8,534 bases of DNA from an uncultured Eubacteriales bacterium (GTDB lineage Bacteria > Bacillota_A > Clostridia > Christensenellales > Aristaeellaceae). This document shows, in pieces, positions 7,008 through 8,534 of the stretch (its first letter is position 1; every line of letters begins with the position of its first letter). The stretch is from contig CACYNZ010000158.1 in NCBI GenBank assembly GCA_902775835.1, positions 1-8,534 of the forward strand. Reading direction: 5' to 3'. The notes under the pieces were generated by a model. It did no database searches and had not been told where the DNA came from. It was given only the letters and a program-made list of their open reading frames with translations. The position numbers and the translations under genes are program-made.

Positions 7008-7523
7008 ATGGCACTGAGAAAGATCGTAACCCTGGGTGATGAGGCACTTCGCAAGGAATGCAAGAAGGTGGACAAGTTCAATCTGCGGCTGCACCTGCTG
7101 CTCAAGGACATGCTGGATACCATGTATGAAGCCAATGGCGTGGGCCTTGCTGCGCCGCAGGTGAGCATTCTCCGCCGTGTTGTGGTGATTGACGTGGGCG
7201 AAGGCCCGGTGGAGCTGGTGAACCCGGAAATCATCTGGACCAGTGACGAAATCCAGACCGGAACGGAAGGCTGCCTGAGCCTGCCCGGCCGGGTGGGCAT
7301 TGTGTCCCGCCCGGAGAAAGTGCGGGTGCGCGCACAGGACCGGCACGGCAACTGGTTTGAGATTGAAGGCGAAGACCTGATGGCCAGGGCGCTCTGCCAT
7401 GAGCTGGACCATCTGGACGGCAGGCTGTATATTGACACCATGGAACGTGAACTGGTGGGCGAGGAGCTGGAACAGTACCGGCAGGGAAGCCTGGATGAGG
7501 AGTCGGAGGAAGAAGCAGAGTGA
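7008..7523 (+). CDS. def: Peptide deformylase
   Basis: This metalloenzyme (usually Fe2+) removes the formyl group from the initiator methionine of nascent proteins at the ribosome exit. The 171-residue protein holds all three PDF motifs: GVGLAAPQ (44-51), EGCLSLPG (87-94, metal ligand C89) and HELDH (131-135, ligands H131 and H135, catalytic E132). Length and the short N-terminus suit the bacterial type 1 family. The C-terminus is a strongly acidic tail (DEESEEEAE, 163-171) whose codons also contain the fmt ribosome site. The start ATG is preceded by AGAGG at 6996-7000 with 7-nt spacing. Its stop overlaps the fmt GTG by 4 nt. The def-fmt pair is a classic conserved cluster. Confidence 0.98.
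   Translation: MALRKIVTLGDEALRKECKKVDKFNLRLHLLLKDMLDTMYEANGVGLAAPQVSILRRVVVIDVGEGPVELVNPEIIWTSDEIQTGTEGCLSLPGRVGIVSRPEKVRVRAQDRHGNWFEIEGEDLMARALCHELDHLDGRLYIDTMERELVGEELEQYRQGSLDEESEEEAE
7505..7510 (+). promoter_or_regulatory. Ribosome binding site of fmt inside the def coding end
   Basis: GGAGGA lies 9 nt before the GTG at 7520 and is read by def ribosomes as part of Glu codons of the acidic tail. It supports the GTG start and the 4-nt GTGA overlap of def and fmt. Confidence 0.8.
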
Positions 7524-8443
7524 GAATTGTACTGATGGGCACCCCGAACTTTGCCGTGCCTTCCCTGGAAGCCCTGATTCAGGGCGGATATGAGGTGGCC
7601 GGCGTGTTTACCCAGCCGGACCGTCCCAGCGGCCGCGGCAACAGGATCCAGATGTCCCCGGTCAAGGAAGCGGCGCTGAAGCACGGCATTCCGGTGTTTC
7701 AGCCGGTGAAGATCCGGCGGGACGGCGTGGAAGACCTGCGGAACCTGAACCCGGACCTGTGCGTGACGGCAGCCTTCGGCCAGATCCTGAGCCAGGAGAT
7801 TCTAGACATTCCGAAGCTCGGGACCATCAACGTGCATGCCTCCCTGCTCCCCAGACACCGCGGAAGCGCGCCCATCAACTGGGCAATCATGAACGGGGAC
7901 GCGGAGATCGGGGTCACCACCATGATGACCAGCGCGGGTATTGATGACGGGGATATGCTTCTTCGCAGGGCGATGCCGCGGGATCCCGGGAAAACCTGCG
8001 GGGAATATACCGACATACTGAGCGTGGAGGGAGCACAGCTTCTGATGGAAACCATCCGTCAGCTGGAAGACGGTTCCCTGGTGCGCATTCCGCAGAATGA
8101 GGCGGAAATGACCTATGACCCCATGCTGAAGAAGGAGATGGGGGTACTGGATCTGAGTAAGGCCGGTGAGGAAGTGGCCAACCGGATCATGGGACTGAAT
8201 CCCTGGCCCTGCGCTTCCATTGCATGGAAAGGGGAACCCCTGAAGCTTCTGCGCGCACGGGCGGCAGAAGGTCAGGGACAGCCGGGAGAGGTGCTGAAGG
8301 CATCTCACCGGGATGGACTGTTGATCGCGTGCGGACAGGGAGCAGTGGAGATTCTTGAGCTCCAGTCCCCGGGCAAGCGTGCCATGACTGCCGCCGACTG
8401 GCTGGCCGGGCACAGGATTGAAGTGGGAGAGGTATTGGCATAA
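7520..8443 (+). CDS. fmt: Methionyl-tRNA formyltransferase
   Basis: Fmt transfers a formyl group from 10-formyl-tetrahydrofolate to Met-tRNAi, making the initiator used in bacterial translation; Def, encoded just upstream, reverses this on the finished chain. The 307-residue product starts MRIVLMGTPNFAVPSL. It has the Rossmann-like formyltransferase domain (about 1-190) with the tRNA-binding loop region DRPSGRGNR (34-42), the signature HASLLPRHRGSAPINWAI (106-123) and catalytic N104, H106 and D142 (in GIDDGDM). A linker and a C-terminal OB-type tRNA-binding domain (about 204-305), with LNPWP (226-230), complete it. Length is normal (about 310). It starts at GTG, overlapping def in GTGA, with GGAGGA 9 nt upstream. 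The stop TAA directly abuts the next ATG. Confidence 0.98.
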   Translation: MRIVLMGTPNFAVPSLEALIQGGYEVAGVFTQPDRPSGRGNRIQMSPVKEAALKHGIPVFQPVKIRRDGVEDLRNLNPDLCVTAAFGQILSQEILDIPKLGTINVHASLLPRHRGSAPINWAIMNGDAEIGVTTMMTSAGIDDGDMLLRRAMPRDPGKTCGEYTDILSVEGAQLLMETIRQLEDGSLVRIPQNEAEMTYDPMLKKEMGVLDLSKAGEEVANRIMGLNPWPCASIAWKGEPLKLLRARAAEGQGQPGEVLKASHRDGLLIACGQGAVEILELQSPGKRAMTAADWLAGHRIEVGEVLA

Positions 8444-8534
8444 ATGAGTGAAAACAGGGACAGAAAACCGGGCAACGGACCGAAAAACGGAAAAAGTGGC
8501 GGCGAATTTGAAAGAAAACCGAGAAACGGCGCAG
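8444..8534 (+). CDS. Start of a further operon gene (3' truncated by window), possibly rsmB
   Basis: An ATG follows the fmt stop without a gap (TAAATG), and the frame stays open for 30 codons to the window edge. GGGAGAGG (8425-8432) ends 11 nt upstream, a usable though rather distant ribosome site; coupling to fmt is likely. The visible residues (MSENRDRKPGNGPKNGK and onward) are basic, rich in Gly, Asn, Pro and Lys, without hydrophobic segments, so a disordered leader is likely. In many Firmicutes rsmB, the 16S rRNA m5C967 methyltransferase, follows fmt. That is the best guess from gene order alone: no RsmB motif is visible. A YugP-type membrane metallopeptidase, another known neighbour, fits worse because no membrane helix is seen. 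Confidence 0.6.
   Translation, partial: MSENRDRKPGNGPKNGKSGGEFERKPRNGA

Noticed and set aside
5680..7047. Antisense open frame of 455 codons opposite priA
   Set aside because: The sense frame has every PriA motif. The antisense product is His/Arg/Pro-rich without recognisable features, typical of a shadow frame.

Overview
The window is a fully coding, co-directional (+ strand) housekeeping segment of a bacterial chromosome. It is moderately GC-rich by eye. Several features point to the Firmicutes (Bacillota), probably a GC-rich member of the Clostridia: the gene order hrcA-grpE-dnaK-dnaJ, a DnaK that lacks the extra nucleotide-binding-domain segment of Gram-negative DnaKs, and the block priA-def-fmt. 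I cannot name the genus.

Region 1 (about 1-4643) is the class I heat-shock operon. It runs hrcA (5' end outside the window or lost), grpE, dnaK, dnaJ. HrcA is the repressor that senses chaperone supply. DnaK, DnaJ and GrpE are the Hsp70 ATPase, its J-domain co-chaperone and its nucleotide exchange factor. hrcA and grpE overlap by 4 nt. A nested perfect hairpin separates dnaK from dnaJ, and a strong intrinsic terminator (4608-4643) closes the operon. The CIRCE operator expected upstream of hrcA is not in the window. The first ~85 nt are open in the hrcA frame but do not encode the winged-helix/HTSAGR region that should precede the recognisable HrcA sequence. This is the clearest anomaly in the window.

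Region 2 (about 4691-8534) is a second transcription unit. It starts from a near-consensus vegetative promoter (TTGTCA-17 nt-TATAAT) and holds priA (replication restart helicase), def (peptide deformylase), fmt (Met-tRNAi formyltransferase) and the first 30 codons of another gene. By gene order that last gene is possibly rsmB. Spacing is tight: 17 nt, a 4-nt overlap, then 0 nt, so translational coupling is likely. Fmt adds the formyl group to initiator tRNA and Def removes it from the finished protein, so the pair forms one pathway.

I found no RNA genes, mobile elements, CRISPR arrays or signs of an undescribed defence or metabolic system. The interest lies in the 5' edge anomaly, the dnaK-dnaJ hairpin, the direct junction of the two operons, and start-codon corrections for dnaJ (TTG) and priA (ATG).
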